Virus record (IMG/VR): IMGVR_UViG_3300032322_002926
Location: 1 to 40,205 of that record
From: a virus
Length of the DNA stretch: 40,205 nucleotides
Reading direction: 5' to 3' (one strand)
Part shown: positions 1 through 8,048 of the stretch, piece by piece
How positions within the stretch are numbered: position 1 is the stretch's first letter
How the letters are laid out: every line of letters begins with the position of its first letter
The notes under the pieces: model-generated
What the model was told of the DNA's origin: nothing
Databases searched by the model: none
The model's input: only the letters and a program-made list of their open reading frames with translations
Translations under genes and position numbers: made by a program

Positions 1-1053
1 CGTCAGCCTGGTCAAACCGTTCAGCTGGATCGCTATAAGTTCTGGGGTACCCCTGGTACCAAGGACAGCCGTGAGCGCGTGTCCGACCAGACCATCGGTA
101 CTGCCAACAGCCGCAACATCACCAAAGAGAAGGTGCTTGTTGTGCTGAAGGAATACACCGGTCCTGCCGACCCGGGTGATCCGACCGAGCCCAGCACCTT
201 CAAGATTGCTCGTGAAACTCTGGTTACCGCCCAGCGCCTTCTGCTGGATACCGGCAACCTGAACATGTTCCACCAGAGCATTGGCTCGCTGACCCTGCTC
301 GACGACTATCGTCGTTGGCGCGACCGCGTCTTCATTGACGAACTTGCCAAAGCTGAAGCCAACGGTGAAGCCTCTGGCACCCAAGGTGGTTACTACTTCC
401 CTGGCGGCAAGGCCAAAGATGCCTCTGGCCGTATCAGCTACACCAGCGCAGAATATACCGCCGACGTGCAGCAGTTCCATGTTGCAACCGACCTTCTGAC
501 TGTTGTTAAGGACCTGCGTAAGCGCAACGTCCCCACCTTCGCTGATGGTCTGTATCGCTGCATTTGCGATCCCACCTTCATGATGCACCTGCGTCGTGAT
601 GCCGACTTCCGTGAGATTGCTCGTTACAGCGGCAACCCTGGCCAAGGCATGTACATGGGCAACCCCATGATGCCTAACAACGCCAGCTTCTACATGGGTC
701 CCCAGGCCGGCCAAGCCTATTTCCTGGCTGGCGAACCCGTGATGCCGACTGGTGTTCAGTTTGAAGGTGTGAAGTTCTTCGAGTCGACCAACTTCCCGAC
801 CAAGAACATCACCGCTACCTTTGATGCTTCAAACTATTCTTCCCAAGAAGTGGCCCAAGGTTATTTCTTTGGTCCTCAGTCGGTTGGTGTGGGTATCGGT
901 GGCCCGAACGCCCAAGTGCTCATCAACAACAACGACGACTTCAGCCGTTTCATCATTCTGATTTGGCAACTGTACGCTGGCTTTGAAATCCTGAATAAGG
1001 ACTTCGTGACCACTGCCTACAGCTTCGTCTCTGATGACGGCAGCATCGCATAA
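1..1053 (+). CDS. Probable major capsid protein, 5' end missing
   Basis: The reading frame is open from base 1, so the gene starts upstream of the window; 350 residues are visible, and the GTG at 79 is only an internal codon. The C-terminal part (about the last 100 residues) has the pattern of HK97-fold capsid proteins of the N4-gp56-like group: a loop with F-E-G-V-K-F-F-E, a glycine-rich stretch G-V-G-I-G-G-P, then an aromatic segment with W-Q-L-Y-A-G-F. It heads the structural cluster and is followed after 33 bases by a second virion-type protein with a strong Shine-Dalgarno, the usual place of a decoration protein. A C-rich, G-ending codon choice, stronger than in neighbouring genes, fits high expression. 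Family assignment is inference from sequence character and position. Confidence 0.62.
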   Translation, partial: RQPGQTVQLDRYKFWGTPGTKDSRERVSDQTIGTANSRNITKEKVLVVLKEYTGPADPGDPTEPSTFKIARETLVTAQRLLLDTGNLNMFHQSIGSLTLLDDYRRWRDRVFIDELAKAEANGEASGTQGGYYFPGGKAKDASGRISYTSAEYTADVQQFHVATDLLTVVKDLRKRNVPTFADGLYRCICDPTFMMHLRRDADFREIARYSGNPGQGMYMGNPMMPNNASFYMGPQAGQAYFLAGEPVMPTGVQFEGVKFFESTNFPTKNITATFDASNYSSQEVAQGYFFGPQSVGVGIGGPNAQVLINNNDDFSRFIILIWQLYAGFEILNKDFVTTAYSFVSDDGSIA

Positions 1054-1086
1054 TCAACCATAAGTAAACAACACAGGAAAAGATAA

Positions 1087-1887
1087 ATGACTTATTTGTC
1101 TGCTAAAAAAATCTATCCCGGCAACTGGGCTGAACCGCTTAACGGTTGGTACAAGAACATTGATGTCCTCGCTGAAGGCACCAATGATTTCTCCAAGGGT
1201 GGCCCCACTTCGGTGTTGGCTATCCCCGGCTATCGTTACTTCCAACAGCGCGGTTATGTGGCCGTTACCGCCACTTCTGGTGCTGGCGCCATTGGCACCG
1301 GCAATGTGATCGTTCCTTCTCCTTATCGCCAGGACGACACTCGCCCTGATATCACCGGCATGGTGATTTCTGGCAACTCCACCCTGCCCGCTTACGTCTA
1401 TCGCGCCACCATTTCCGTTGCCTCCGGCTGGGGCGATGGTCGCGTTGCTTCCGGTATCTATGCTGCGACAGGCAACGTGATCACCTTCTGCCGTGACGCC
1501 AGCGGCCCCGTGGCTTCCACAGGCGTTGGTGAAGCCGTGGCTCAGGCAAACCTCACCTCTACCGTTTCCGGCTCTCAGCCCGGCGAAATTTTCTTCGCTG
1601 GTAGTTCGGCTGCTTACAGCACCAACCCCTTCTTGACCGCTACCGGCGCCGCTGGCGTAACTGCCTCTGGCGTCAATCTCCAAGTGACCGGCGCTACCAC
1701 CTTCAAGGTGTTTGCCCGTGGCACCACTACCGGACTGACCACTTCTGGTGGCTGGTACATCTCTAGCGGTGATTCAAATGCTGGCCGCTCTGGTTACTTC
1801 GTCGTTGAGGTGTGCTACATCCAACCCGACGTTGCCGCTGGCTACGAAGATATTGACGGCTACCTGCTTGGTCGCACTGTCAGCTGA
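1087..1887 (+). CDS. Virion structural protein, possible capsid decoration protein
   Basis: This 266-residue protein is rich in Gly, Ser, Thr, Ala and Val, with alternating small and beta-branched residues, as in beta-sandwich decoration or head-fibre proteins. There is no signal peptide and no membrane segment. The ATG is preceded by a good Shine-Dalgarno (AGGAAAAG) 6 bases upstream. It follows the capsid gene directly and shares its codon preference, suggesting comparably high expression. I do not recognise a named family; a role on the capsid surface is inferred from position and composition only. Confidence 0.55.
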   Translation: MTYLSAKKIYPGNWAEPLNGWYKNIDVLAEGTNDFSKGGPTSVLAIPGYRYFQQRGYVAVTATSGAGAIGTGNVIVPSPYRQDDTRPDITGMVISGNSTLPAYVYRATISVASGWGDGRVASGIYAATGNVITFCRDASGPVASTGVGEAVAQANLTSTVSGSQPGEIFFAGSSAAYSTNPFLTATGAAGVTASGVNLQVTGATTFKVFARGTTTGLTTSGGWYISSGDSNAGRSGYFVVEVCYIQPDVAAGYEDIDGYLLGRTVS

Positions 1888-1899
1888 TTAGGGTAAACT

Positions 1900-1924
1900 A
1901 GGACCAGAATGTTCTTCTGGTCCT
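1900..1924 (+). promoter_or_regulatory. Perfect hairpin abutting the start codon of the HhH gene
   Basis: AGGACCAGAA (1900-1909) and TTCTGGTCCT (1915-1924) form a perfect 10-bp stem with a 5-base loop. The 3' arm ends one base before the ATG at 1926. The only Shine-Dalgarno-like AGGA is locked inside the 5' arm. It may be a transcript-processing or stabilising hairpin, or it may control translation of the next gene. Confidence 0.6.
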
Positions 1925-1925
1925 C

Positions 1926-2336
1926 ATGCTTTACAAGCACTTAAAAACTAACGTCCGCGTCAAAATTGTAAGCGAATGGGATAACGGCGATTGGTTCATG
2001 GTCGAAGACCAAGACGGTCGCCTTTTTACTGCTTACAAAAATGAACTAGCTCCTGACGAACAGGCAACTAAAACTGTCAAAACTCTTCAGGTTAAGGACA
2101 AAGCAGCCAAAGAAGAACCGCGTTCTTTTCCCCCTGATAATCGTCTGAATATTAATTCAGCGACTGCTCAAATGATTGCAGATCACATCAAGGGCATCGG
2201 GCTTAAAACTGCCCGTGAGATTAAGGATCTCCAGATGTCGTTGTCGGGTGAAAGATTTAATAATCTTGAGCAGTTAAGGCAGATCAAAAGGGTTGATTGG
2301 GATTCAGTACTTTCGGCTGATTTAATCCGCGTCTAA
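1926..2336 (+). CDS. Helix-hairpin-helix (ComEA-like) small protein
   Basis: A 136-residue protein in two parts. Residues 1-45 look like a small beta barrel (K-I-V-S-E-W-D-N-G-D-W-F-M-V-E-D). After a charged linker, residues 75-135 match the ComEA-type helix-hairpin-helix: L-N-I-N-S-A-T-A-Q-M-I, then H-I-K-G-I-G-L-K-T-A-R-E-I. These motifs usually bind DNA backbone without sequence specificity. It sits among virion genes and is followed by a strong terminator, so it may be packaged or act at the head vertex; that is inference. Its start codon lacks a free Shine-Dalgarno and directly follows a 10-bp hairpin. Confidence 0.65.
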   Translation: MLYKHLKTNVRVKIVSEWDNGDWFMVEDQDGRLFTAYKNELAPDEQATKTVKTLQVKDKAAKEEPRSFPPDNRLNINSATAQMIADHIKGIGLKTAREIKDLQMSLSGERFNNLEQLRQIKRVDWDSVLSADLIRV

Positions 2337-2353
2337 ACCATCTCCCCACTAAG

Positions 2354-2377
2354 CCCCTGGGAAACCAGGGGTTTTTT
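2354..2377 (+). terminator. Rho-independent terminator
   Basis: CCCCTGG (2354-2360), a GAAA tetraloop, CCAGGGG (2365-2371), then six T. It sits 18 bases after the HhH gene stop and closes the capsid/decoration transcript. Confidence 0.9.
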
Positions 2378-2403
2378 AGTTTTAAAATAAAAAGAAAAGG
2401 ATA

Positions 2404-3123
2404 ATGGCCGGTTTAATTCCAATTGGTAGTATTGCCGATCCCTCAAAAGATCCGCTCCCTAGCACCGGGGCTCATTTAGATCCAAGGGTGATACCTAAAT
2501 TTGGTCCAAGGGCGGGAAAGAAAATTAACCCAGAAGAAGCGCGAAGTCTTCTTCAAAATGTGTTGGTTGGCCCCAACCAAACACCCTTGGTCCAACAAAC
2601 GAAAGACGGCTGGAAGTGGAATTTTCCCGTGACCAGTAAGTATGGTCCTCGTGTTGCGCCAACCGCCGGAGCAAGTACTTTTCACGAAGGCATCGATCTT
2701 GCCATTCCAACCGGCACTCAACTTACGTATAAAGGCTATGGTTCTTTTAAGCCAGAGCGGGGATATGGTGTTCTGAGTACCACGGATGCGCAAGGCAATC
2801 CCTACGACATTCAACTTTTGCATACTGCTCCTGCGAAGCCTGCAAGCGTTGGCGCAGTCCCCAATCTCACTGCTGTAAATACAAGTGACGCAGATAAAAG
2901 CAGGACAGAGGATATCTTGAAGGCTTTTCTATATGGTGCCCAATCCAAAGAAACCAAAAAAGAAAAAACTCTTCAAGACGAATTAAAAGAGCAGCTTCTT
3001 GGCAGTGTTATTTCCCAGGCTTTAAATCCCACTTCTTTTTTGTCCTCGTATAACGCTACGGATCCTTATATGTCAGGTTTCAATACGGGTTCAAAAGATT
3101 TCTTTGCGGGACTTTTGGGTTGA
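2404..3123 (+). CDS. M23 peptidase-like virion protein, active site incomplete
   Basis: A 239-residue protein. Residues 75-145 resemble the LytM/M23 fold: S-K-Y-G-P-R-V, then H-E-G-I-D-L-A-I-P-T-G-T (the HxxxD zinc pair), and later a lone His in I-Q-L-L-H-T-A-P. The final H-x-H zinc motif of active M23 enzymes is not visible, because the domain gives way to a linker and a charged helix. It may therefore be a non-catalytic or diverged peptidoglycan-binding protein. Its C-terminal tail contains L-L-G-S-V-I-S-Q-A-L-N-P-T, which is echoed in the muramidase at 4800-5450. The start is clear: AAAAGGA lies a few bases before ATG, just after the terminator. Confidence 0.55.
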   Translation: MAGLIPIGSIADPSKDPLPSTGAHLDPRVIPKFGPRAGKKINPEEARSLLQNVLVGPNQTPLVQQTKDGWKWNFPVTSKYGPRVAPTAGASTFHEGIDLAIPTGTQLTYKGYGSFKPERGYGVLSTTDAQGNPYDIQLLHTAPAKPASVGAVPNLTAVNTSDADKSRTEDILKAFLYGAQSKETKKEKTLQDELKEQLLGSVISQALNPTSFLSSYNATDPYMSGFNTGSKDFFAGLLG

Positions 3124-3162
3124 TTACTTGCTTTTATAATTAAACGATAAGGAGACTCAGAA

Positions 3163-3624
3163 GTGCATTTAAGCGACTTCGATAAGAGTAGGGTCCGGTA
3201 TCACCTGGGCTATTTCACGGTTTCGGTGCCAGCGGGTGATTATGCCCGTCTGGAAGAAGCCATGAACACAATTCCTGATTCTTTTTTCTACGACAAAATC
3301 ACAATCCAAATTGGCCGTTGTGATACTGCAGAAAAGAAAACGGAAGTCGCCACCTCTCCTTCTACTCGCCTGGAAAGCATCGCGGGTGACGTTGATCGTA
3401 CGATTCGCTCCAGCAACGCCAAAGAAGCGTTAAAAGTTTGGGACGAAATCTACCTTTACGAAACCAACCGATTGGCTGGTATTCTTTACGTTCCCAACTA
3501 CAAAGATCCTTTTCAAGCCAGATATCGTTACGAGCGTTCTGGCGCTGAGTTTATCCAAGCATTACCAGGGCCAGCGGATACTGCCGTGGGTTCTCGCATC
3601 TACTTAAATGAACTTTGGAGGTAA
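3163..3624 (+). CDS. Hypothetical virion-cluster protein
   Basis: A 153-residue protein started by GTG, chosen because AGGAGACT lies 8-10 bases upstream and no ATG fits. The N-terminal third (Y-H-L-G-Y-F-T-V-S-V-P-A-G-D-Y) reads as a small alpha/beta domain; the C-terminal half is helical with many Tyr and Arg. No family recognised. It lies between the M23-like gene and another virion-type gene with only 3 bases to the next start, so it is probably a head-completion or connector-type protein. That role is inference from gene order. Confidence 0.5.
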   Translation: MHLSDFDKSRVRYHLGYFTVSVPAGDYARLEEAMNTIPDSFFYDKITIQIGRCDTAEKKTEVATSPSTRLESIAGDVDRTIRSSNAKEALKVWDEIYLYETNRLAGILYVPNYKDPFQARYRYERSGAEFIQALPGPADTAVGSRIYLNELWR

Positions 3625-3627
3625 ACA

Positions 3628-4563
3628 ATGAGAGGAAGTTACACAGGCCCTGGTAAAGGCTCTAATTCCGCAAAAGCTGCTCGCGTCGCTGAACAAAAGA
3701 AAGTTCTTCAGACACTTCAGGGTGGTCAGGGAATCCAGGCTTATTCCGCTAACCCTCTTGTTGCAGGTATCGAGAAGCTCGGTAATATCTTTGCTGGCAC
3801 TCAACAACCCACTGTGTATGCCTCCAAGCTTGGTGGGCGTGAGGTTCTTCAAGCTGCTGGCGGATGGAATCCCGCCTCGCAACCAGCCAACATCAATGTC
3901 GGTGGGCGCACTTGGGATTTAGCCAGAAGCGGGAATGAAGCTGTTTATCTTCCCCGTTCAGAAGGTACGCTGGCAGCCGCAACCGAATCGGCCCCTCCTG
4001 GAAGTCGCGGCACTGATACTCGTACAATTGTCGAAGAGCGTAATTATCAAGCCGAAAAAGCAAGAGCGGCTCAGTTGGCCGAACAAGATCAGTTAGCGAA
4101 AAAATATCGTGTCGCTGATTTAACAAAAGCGTATAACGCAGCTAAGGGCGAAGAGAAAGAGAAGCTTGGCCTTGAGATCTGGGCAACAACGAACCCACAA
4201 CTGGCCGCAAAACTTAAGCCGGGTCAACTTGGCTACACCGAAACTGTCAGCACATTTCAATCACAAAGTCCCCTGGGCGCATTTGCCAAAGCCGCTGGCG
4301 ACATGCAGTTTGCAAATAAGTTAGGTGAGGCAACCTTTGCACCTGGCGCCTCGGCAGTTAATGCATTTGAAGTAACAACACCACTTACCGGTGTTTCTTT
4401 TACTCCTCCTTCTCAAGTTGGCATTAGCGAAGCCTTTAATGCAGCAACCGCATTCCCTGGAGGCATAGAAGCGTTTACTGATCCGCTTAAATTCCTTAAG
4501 CCTGATCTTACGCAAACCCAGCAAGCCTTGTTAAAACAGGCTTTTAATCAAGCCTTAAAATAG
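3628..4563 (+). CDS. Hypothetical structural protein
   Basis: A 311-residue protein with GGAGG six bases before its ATG. The N-terminus is basic and Gly/Ser rich, the centre (residues 130-190) is a charged helical region (Y-Q-A-E-K-A-R-A-A-Q-L-A-E-Q), and the C-terminus is Phe/Pro rich and ends in short helices. There is no signal peptide or catalytic motif. Composition and position suit an internal or tail-associated virion protein. I do not recognise a family. Confidence 0.45.
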   Translation: MRGSYTGPGKGSNSAKAARVAEQKKVLQTLQGGQGIQAYSANPLVAGIEKLGNIFAGTQQPTVYASKLGGREVLQAAGGWNPASQPANINVGGRTWDLARSGNEAVYLPRSEGTLAAATESAPPGSRGTDTRTIVEERNYQAEKARAAQLAEQDQLAKKYRVADLTKAYNAAKGEEKEKLGLEIWATTNPQLAAKLKPGQLGYTETVSTFQSQSPLGAFAKAAGDMQFANKLGEATFAPGASAVNAFEVTTPLTGVSFTPPSQVGISEAFNAATAFPGGIEAFTDPLKFLKPDLTQTQQALLKQAFNQALK

Positions 4564-4799
4564 GCGTTTGATAAACTAAGTATCTGGCCTCTTGTAAACA
4601 AAGTGTAAGTCCAGCCAGCTGAACACGAATCTCTGTATTCACGGGAGTCAGCGTAGTTGCTTTAATCCAATGATTCTTTGTCCTAATTTTGTCAAACGCT
4701 TGAGTGCCGCTTTAAGTTTGGTTGTTTCTCTTCAAACTGTTTTTACTCCCGGCCTCAAAGCAGAGTCAAATTGGGTAGGAGAATAAAGGAGTTCAAAGT
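4564..4799 (+). other. 236-base gap with a long-range stem, possible structured leader
   Basis: GCGTTTGATAAA (4564-4575) pairs with TTTGTCAAACGC (4688-4699) over 12 positions with one G-U pair, closing a loop of about 110 bases. The first arm starts right after the stop codon of the preceding gene. The gap also holds a 38-codon ORF (4670-4786) and the Shine-Dalgarno of the muramidase. No tRNA fold and no terminator were seen. Confidence 0.35.
4670..4786 (+). CDS. Small signal-peptide-like ORF, possible leader peptide
   Basis: A 38-codon ORF opens with a basic N-terminus (K-R at residues 9-10), a hydrophobic core (A-A-L-S-L-V-V-S-L) and small residues before a possible cleavage near A31, then ends W-V-G-E. 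This is the pattern of a Sec signal or short membrane peptide. The stop lies 13 bases before the muramidase ATG, so it could be translationally coupled to it. The Shine-Dalgarno is weak (GGGAG about 20 bases upstream). It could be a chance ORF. Confidence 0.3.
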   Translation: MILCPNFVKRLSAALSLVVSLQTVFTPGLKAESNWVGE

Positions 4800-5450
4800 A
4801 TGTCCCTAAATGATGCCGCTAGTATTGTCGCAAGGAAGTTGAGAGCGCAAGGCTTTACTCCTGCGCAAACAGCGGGTGTCCTTGGGAACTTTAAACAAGA
4901 GTCTGGTTTTAATCCTCGTGTAAATGAGGGTGGCTTCGTGGGCGCCCCTAAAGGACAAGGTGGATTTGGCCTTGCCCAATGGACGGGCGGCAGGCAAAGT
5001 GCCCTTGTAAATTTTGCAAAGAAACGAGGGGCAGATCCAGGTGATCCTAATTTACAGGCTGATTTTCTTCTGTATGAATTGGCTGGACCAGAGAAGGCTG
5101 CTGCAGCCTCCTTGCGTCAAGCACAATCTCCAGAGCAAGCTGCTTTGGTTTTCCGAAGAGATTTTGAGCGAGCCGGCATCCCCAAGGACGAAGTTCGCAT
5201 GAAGGCTGCACGGCAGTTACTGCCTGCAATTGATGCCCTTGGAGCACCCCAAGCCGCCGTGGGCCCAGCGCCCACGGGCCAAAGGTCTGTTGAAGAAATT
5301 CTTTCTTCTTCCCTTGGCTTGGGAGGAAAGTCTGGTCTTGATGATGCCAATGCAAAATCGCAAGGGCTTTTGGGCTCGGTTCGAGATACCTTGCTTAAGT
5401 CGGTCTTGTCTACCATTGTCAACCCGACAAACCTAATTGGATTACCGTAA
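4800..5450 (+). CDS. Phage tail lysozyme-type muramidase (virion-associated)
   Basis: A 216-residue protein. Residues 5-145 match the phage tail lysozyme (lysozyme_2) pattern: A-G-V-L-G-N-F-K-Q-E-S-G-F-N-P with the likely catalytic Glu34, then G-F-G-L-A-Q-W-T-G-G-R at 55-65 and a helical end. It would cut peptidoglycan locally during DNA entry. Residues 150-216 are a linker and a tail with L-L-K-S-V-L-S-T-I-V-N-P-T, similar to the tail of the M23-like protein, so both may dock to the same virion part. AAGGAG precedes the ATG; the stop overlaps the next ATG by one base. Confidence 0.75.
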   Translation: MSLNDAASIVARKLRAQGFTPAQTAGVLGNFKQESGFNPRVNEGGFVGAPKGQGGFGLAQWTGGRQSALVNFAKKRGADPGDPNLQADFLLYELAGPEKAAAASLRQAQSPEQAALVFRRDFERAGIPKDEVRMKAARQLLPAIDALGAPQAAVGPAPTGQRSVEEILSSSLGLGGKSGLDDANAKSQGLLGSVRDTLLKSVLSTIVNPTNLIGLP

Positions 5451-5659
5451 TGGCACGTTTCTCTGAGTACCTGGAACAATACCCTGGGATTTTGCCGGGT
5501 GATGTCAAAGGCCCAACTTTGTTTGAGCCCCCTGCTGATGACGGCTCTTTTTTTCAAAAGTTTCTTGCGCTTCAGGCAAATCCCAGCGCAGCACTGATGC
5601 AAAAAATGAATCTGCCCGATAGGCTGAAGCAATTCATGTCAATGGGTGGCATTCAATAA
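5450..5659 (+). CDS. Small hypothetical virion-cluster protein
   Basis: A 69-residue protein whose ATG shares one base with the stop of the muramidase (TAATG), implying translational coupling. It has a Pro-rich N-terminal half (L-P-G-D-V-K-G-P-T-L-F-E-P-P) and a helical end (L-M-Q-K-M-N-L-P-D-R-L-K-Q-F). No family recognised. Tight coupling to the virion muramidase suggests a partner or chaperone role, which is inference only. Confidence 0.5.
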   Translation: MARFSEYLEQYPGILPGDVKGPTLFEPPADDGSFFQKFLALQANPSAALMQKMNLPDRLKQFMSMGGIQ

Positions 5660-5691
5660 GGCTATAATTAACAAAAAGCTGGATAAGAAAA

Positions 5692-6474
5692 TTGGCCTCT
5701 ACATCCACAAATAAACAACCATTGCTTGTCGACAGGCCTCTGTTTGACTCCGTCCGTGTAACAACGCAGACGGTTGGTAGCGCTGCGTCCAATACTTTAT
5801 TTGTACAAGGGGGACAAGCTCCTTCCATCCTGGTGGACATGGACGCCGCCTTAAGCGAAGACAACAATAATGGGGGCGTTGTTGATTCTATTACTATTGT
5901 TCGTAACGACTTTACTCGATCGGCGGATTACACCGTAAACGCCACAACTTCTGGCACCGTCATTTCTTTAATTAGTGGTCAGATTGTTAACGTTACTTCA
6001 ACTGGCATTTTGACTGGCCTTGCCGCTGCAAGTGGCGTTGGCTATTACACTTATACCGGAGCAACGACGCTGACTGGCGTTAATACAGCACTTCAGTATT
6101 CCGGCGGCACCGCAACCGGCTTTAATTACAATGGCGTTGCGCTTGGTTACAAGCCTGCCGTTACTTTTGCCTTTTATCACACCCGCAACACCACGACACC
6201 CATCCCGGCGTCTGGCGATTACCGTCTCTTGTTTTCTAAGACAGTCCCTGCTGATAGCGGCGTTGTTGACTGTTCGGATGTGATGCCTCAACTTGCCACT
6301 CCTGTTGCCCAGGCAGGTAATACCAACGGCCTTGGTGCAGGCGCACCCCTTCGCAATCGTGGGATTTATCTAGAGCGAGGCGACCGCATTTACGTTGGTG
6401 TCTTCGCTGACGGCCCCAACCCCCTTGGATACACCCCTGGTGCTCACATCATTGCGCAAGGCGGCTTCTTCTAA
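5692..6474 (+). CDS. Hypothetical structural (beta-rich) protein
   Basis: A 260-residue protein that begins at TTG (5692), chosen because GGATAAGAAAA lies just upstream and the following A-S-T-S-T-N-K is a typical virion N-terminus. It is rich in Thr, Gly, Val and Asn with short beta-strand repeats in the middle (T-G-I-L-T-G-L-A-A-A-S-G-V-G) and ends G-A-H-I-I-A-Q-G-G-F-F, similar in style to tail or baseplate beta-sandwich proteins. The next gene starts 2 bases after its stop. No named family recognised. Confidence 0.5.
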   Translation: MASTSTNKQPLLVDRPLFDSVRVTTQTVGSAASNTLFVQGGQAPSILVDMDAALSEDNNNGGVVDSITIVRNDFTRSADYTVNATTSGTVISLISGQIVNVTSTGILTGLAAASGVGYYTYTGATTLTGVNTALQYSGGTATGFNYNGVALGYKPAVTFAFYHTRNTTTPIPASGDYRLLFSKTVPADSGVVDCSDVMPQLATPVAQAGNTNGLGAGAPLRNRGIYLERGDRIYVGVFADGPNPLGYTPGAHIIAQGGFF

Positions 6475-6476
6475 CC

Positions 6477-8048
6477 ATGGCATCAAAAAGTGGGGGTTCT
6501 TTTGGGACTTTCGCTCGCTCTGAAGACTTCGGTCCCGCAAGAGTAAAACCAATTCGCACTGAATTTTCCAGGGGTTCAGTGCCAGATTCTATTTACGCAA
6601 CAAACAGAGAATCTGCCTGGTCTCGTTGGCGGCGTGGATTTGAGCTTTATTGCAATACCATTGGCATTGTTGAAACATATACGTACCCCTTTGATTACGC
6701 AATTCCCTTGCCTCCTGGAACCGTAATCCCCCCAGGCTCTAATCCACCCAAAATTCCGGGGATCTTTCAAGGATTTCCCACGTCGAATAAAGAGTTGGGT
6801 ATGCACTGGGCTGGCGTGAGAGTAGCAGGTAGTTTGCGCTTTGATAATGTTCGTGACAGCACAGGAAGCCCGTCTGCTATTGCCTCTGTAACGGAAGACC
6901 AGGATTATTGGTATGTGCAGTTAACGGGCAGCTGGAGTGCGCTGACCCCTCTCCCAGCACCGCTTTATATCAAACCCGTTGGTCCGATTCCGGCTCAGTA
7001 TCCAATTAACGGAGAAATTCTGGAAGATCGAATTGTTTCCGTTGGGGGTACTCCCATTAACTCTGAAACAATAAACCCCGCCACACAAACTCGCTACGGT
7101 TACGTTCAAGCAGTCTTGGTTTCCACAGACGAGGTTAACGGAATTTTAAAACTGCAAAAACAAGGTTCTGTCGAGTCCACCCCAGATGGTGCCCTAACAA
7201 CACCTGCAACACGTCCTCCGAATGTTGGACGGTACCTAATGACAGGAACGCGATATTGCTGCTCTTGTCAGGATTTTACGCGGCGAGATTACGCTTATAT
7301 GTTTGGTCTGGGCAATGGAAACCAAAAACTTTTCCCTCGTACCAAGGTTTCAACAGTGAAGCCCGGCAGGTATGAAATTATGACTCTCAATGGACGTGTT
7401 GATAATAGTGCCATGACTAGCGCAACGGTTAATCGCGATATGCAGGTTGTTTCTCCTGCAGCAGAATATAATGTTCCTCCAACCGTCACACCAAACACCT
7501 CGACAGTCCCTGGAACCCTAAGAGACAATCCTGGTGTATTTAGAGATTTTGGTAGAACTTATCTAAGGAATACTCCACTTCCCTCACTCGAAGGTGCACG
7601 GGCTGAAGGTCCCGTTTTGTTCGAAGATTACACCACTGTTCGAAATCCAGATGGCTCCTTTACTATTACATCACTCACTGACAACTGGAGTCCCCTGTTA
7701 GATGAGTTGCGTTATTGCAAACACATTTACTGTTTAAAATTTAGTGAGAAAGTATTTCCACCAGAACCTTCCGACATTCCTGTAGAGATGGGAAGCATTG
7801 CCGCGTGGGAAGAAAAACTGGTTGCAGATTCGTCTCGCGAAACTCGACGGGCTGTTTATGACGTGGCAATAAAAGGTCTGTCCATGATGGATGTGCCTCC
7901 TTATAATTGCCAGGCTCCAATGATGATGCCAATGATGCAAAAACTATTTAATGTCCCTTCTACTTTTGTGCGCATGAGTGGTTTCACCATGTACGATAAA
8001 AACGGAACGCCATATGTTCCTTCTCAGGGTGGAGTCCCAGCAGTTTAA
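6477..8048 (+). CDS. Large structural protein with a split SWIM-like Cys/His motif
   Basis: A 523-residue protein. The N-terminal half looks like a virion beta-domain (P-I-P-A-Q-Y-P-I-N-G-E-I-L-E-D-R-I-V-S-V). At residues 261-267 it has C-C-S-C-Q-D-F and at 413-422 Y-C-K-H-I-Y-C-L-K-F. Together these match the two halves of a SWIM zinc finger (CxC...CxH), but about 149 residues lie between them, far more than the usual short spacer. The C-terminus is Met/Pro rich. It overlaps the next ATG by one base. Probably a tail, adsorption or baseplate component; zinc binding is inferred. Confidence 0.55.
   Translation: MASKSGGSFGTFARSEDFGPARVKPIRTEFSRGSVPDSIYATNRESAWSRWRRGFELYCNTIGIVETYTYPFDYAIPLPPGTVIPPGSNPPKIPGIFQGFPTSNKELGMHWAGVRVAGSLRFDNVRDSTGSPSAIASVTEDQDYWYVQLTGSWSALTPLPAPLYIKPVGPIPAQYPINGEILEDRIVSVGGTPINSETINPATQTRYGYVQAVLVSTDEVNGILKLQKQGSVESTPDGALTTPATRPPNVGRYLMTGTRYCCSCQDFTRRDYAYMFGLGNGNQKLFPRTKVSTVKPGRYEIMTLNGRVDNSAMTSATVNRDMQVVSPAAEYNVPPTVTPNTSTVPGTLRDNPGVFRDFGRTYLRNTPLPSLEGARAEGPVLFEDYTTVRNPDGSFTITSLTDNWSPLLDELRYCKHIYCLKFSEKVFPPEPSDIPVEMGSIAAWEEKLVADSSRETRRAVYDVAIKGLSMMDVPPYNCQAPMMMPMMQKLFNVPSTFVRMSGFTMYDKNGTPYVPSQGGVPAV

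Noticed and set aside
1054-1683. Open frame of 209 codons on the minus strand opposite the decoration-type gene
   Set aside because: It is the mirror of a C/G-ending codon-biased gene; its Gly/Ala/Arg-rich product has no fold character and the plus-strand gene has a clear start and Shine-Dalgarno.
5117-5632. Open frame of 171 codons on the minus strand opposite the muramidase
   Set aside because: It spans the junction of two coupled plus-strand genes and shows no protein-like features.
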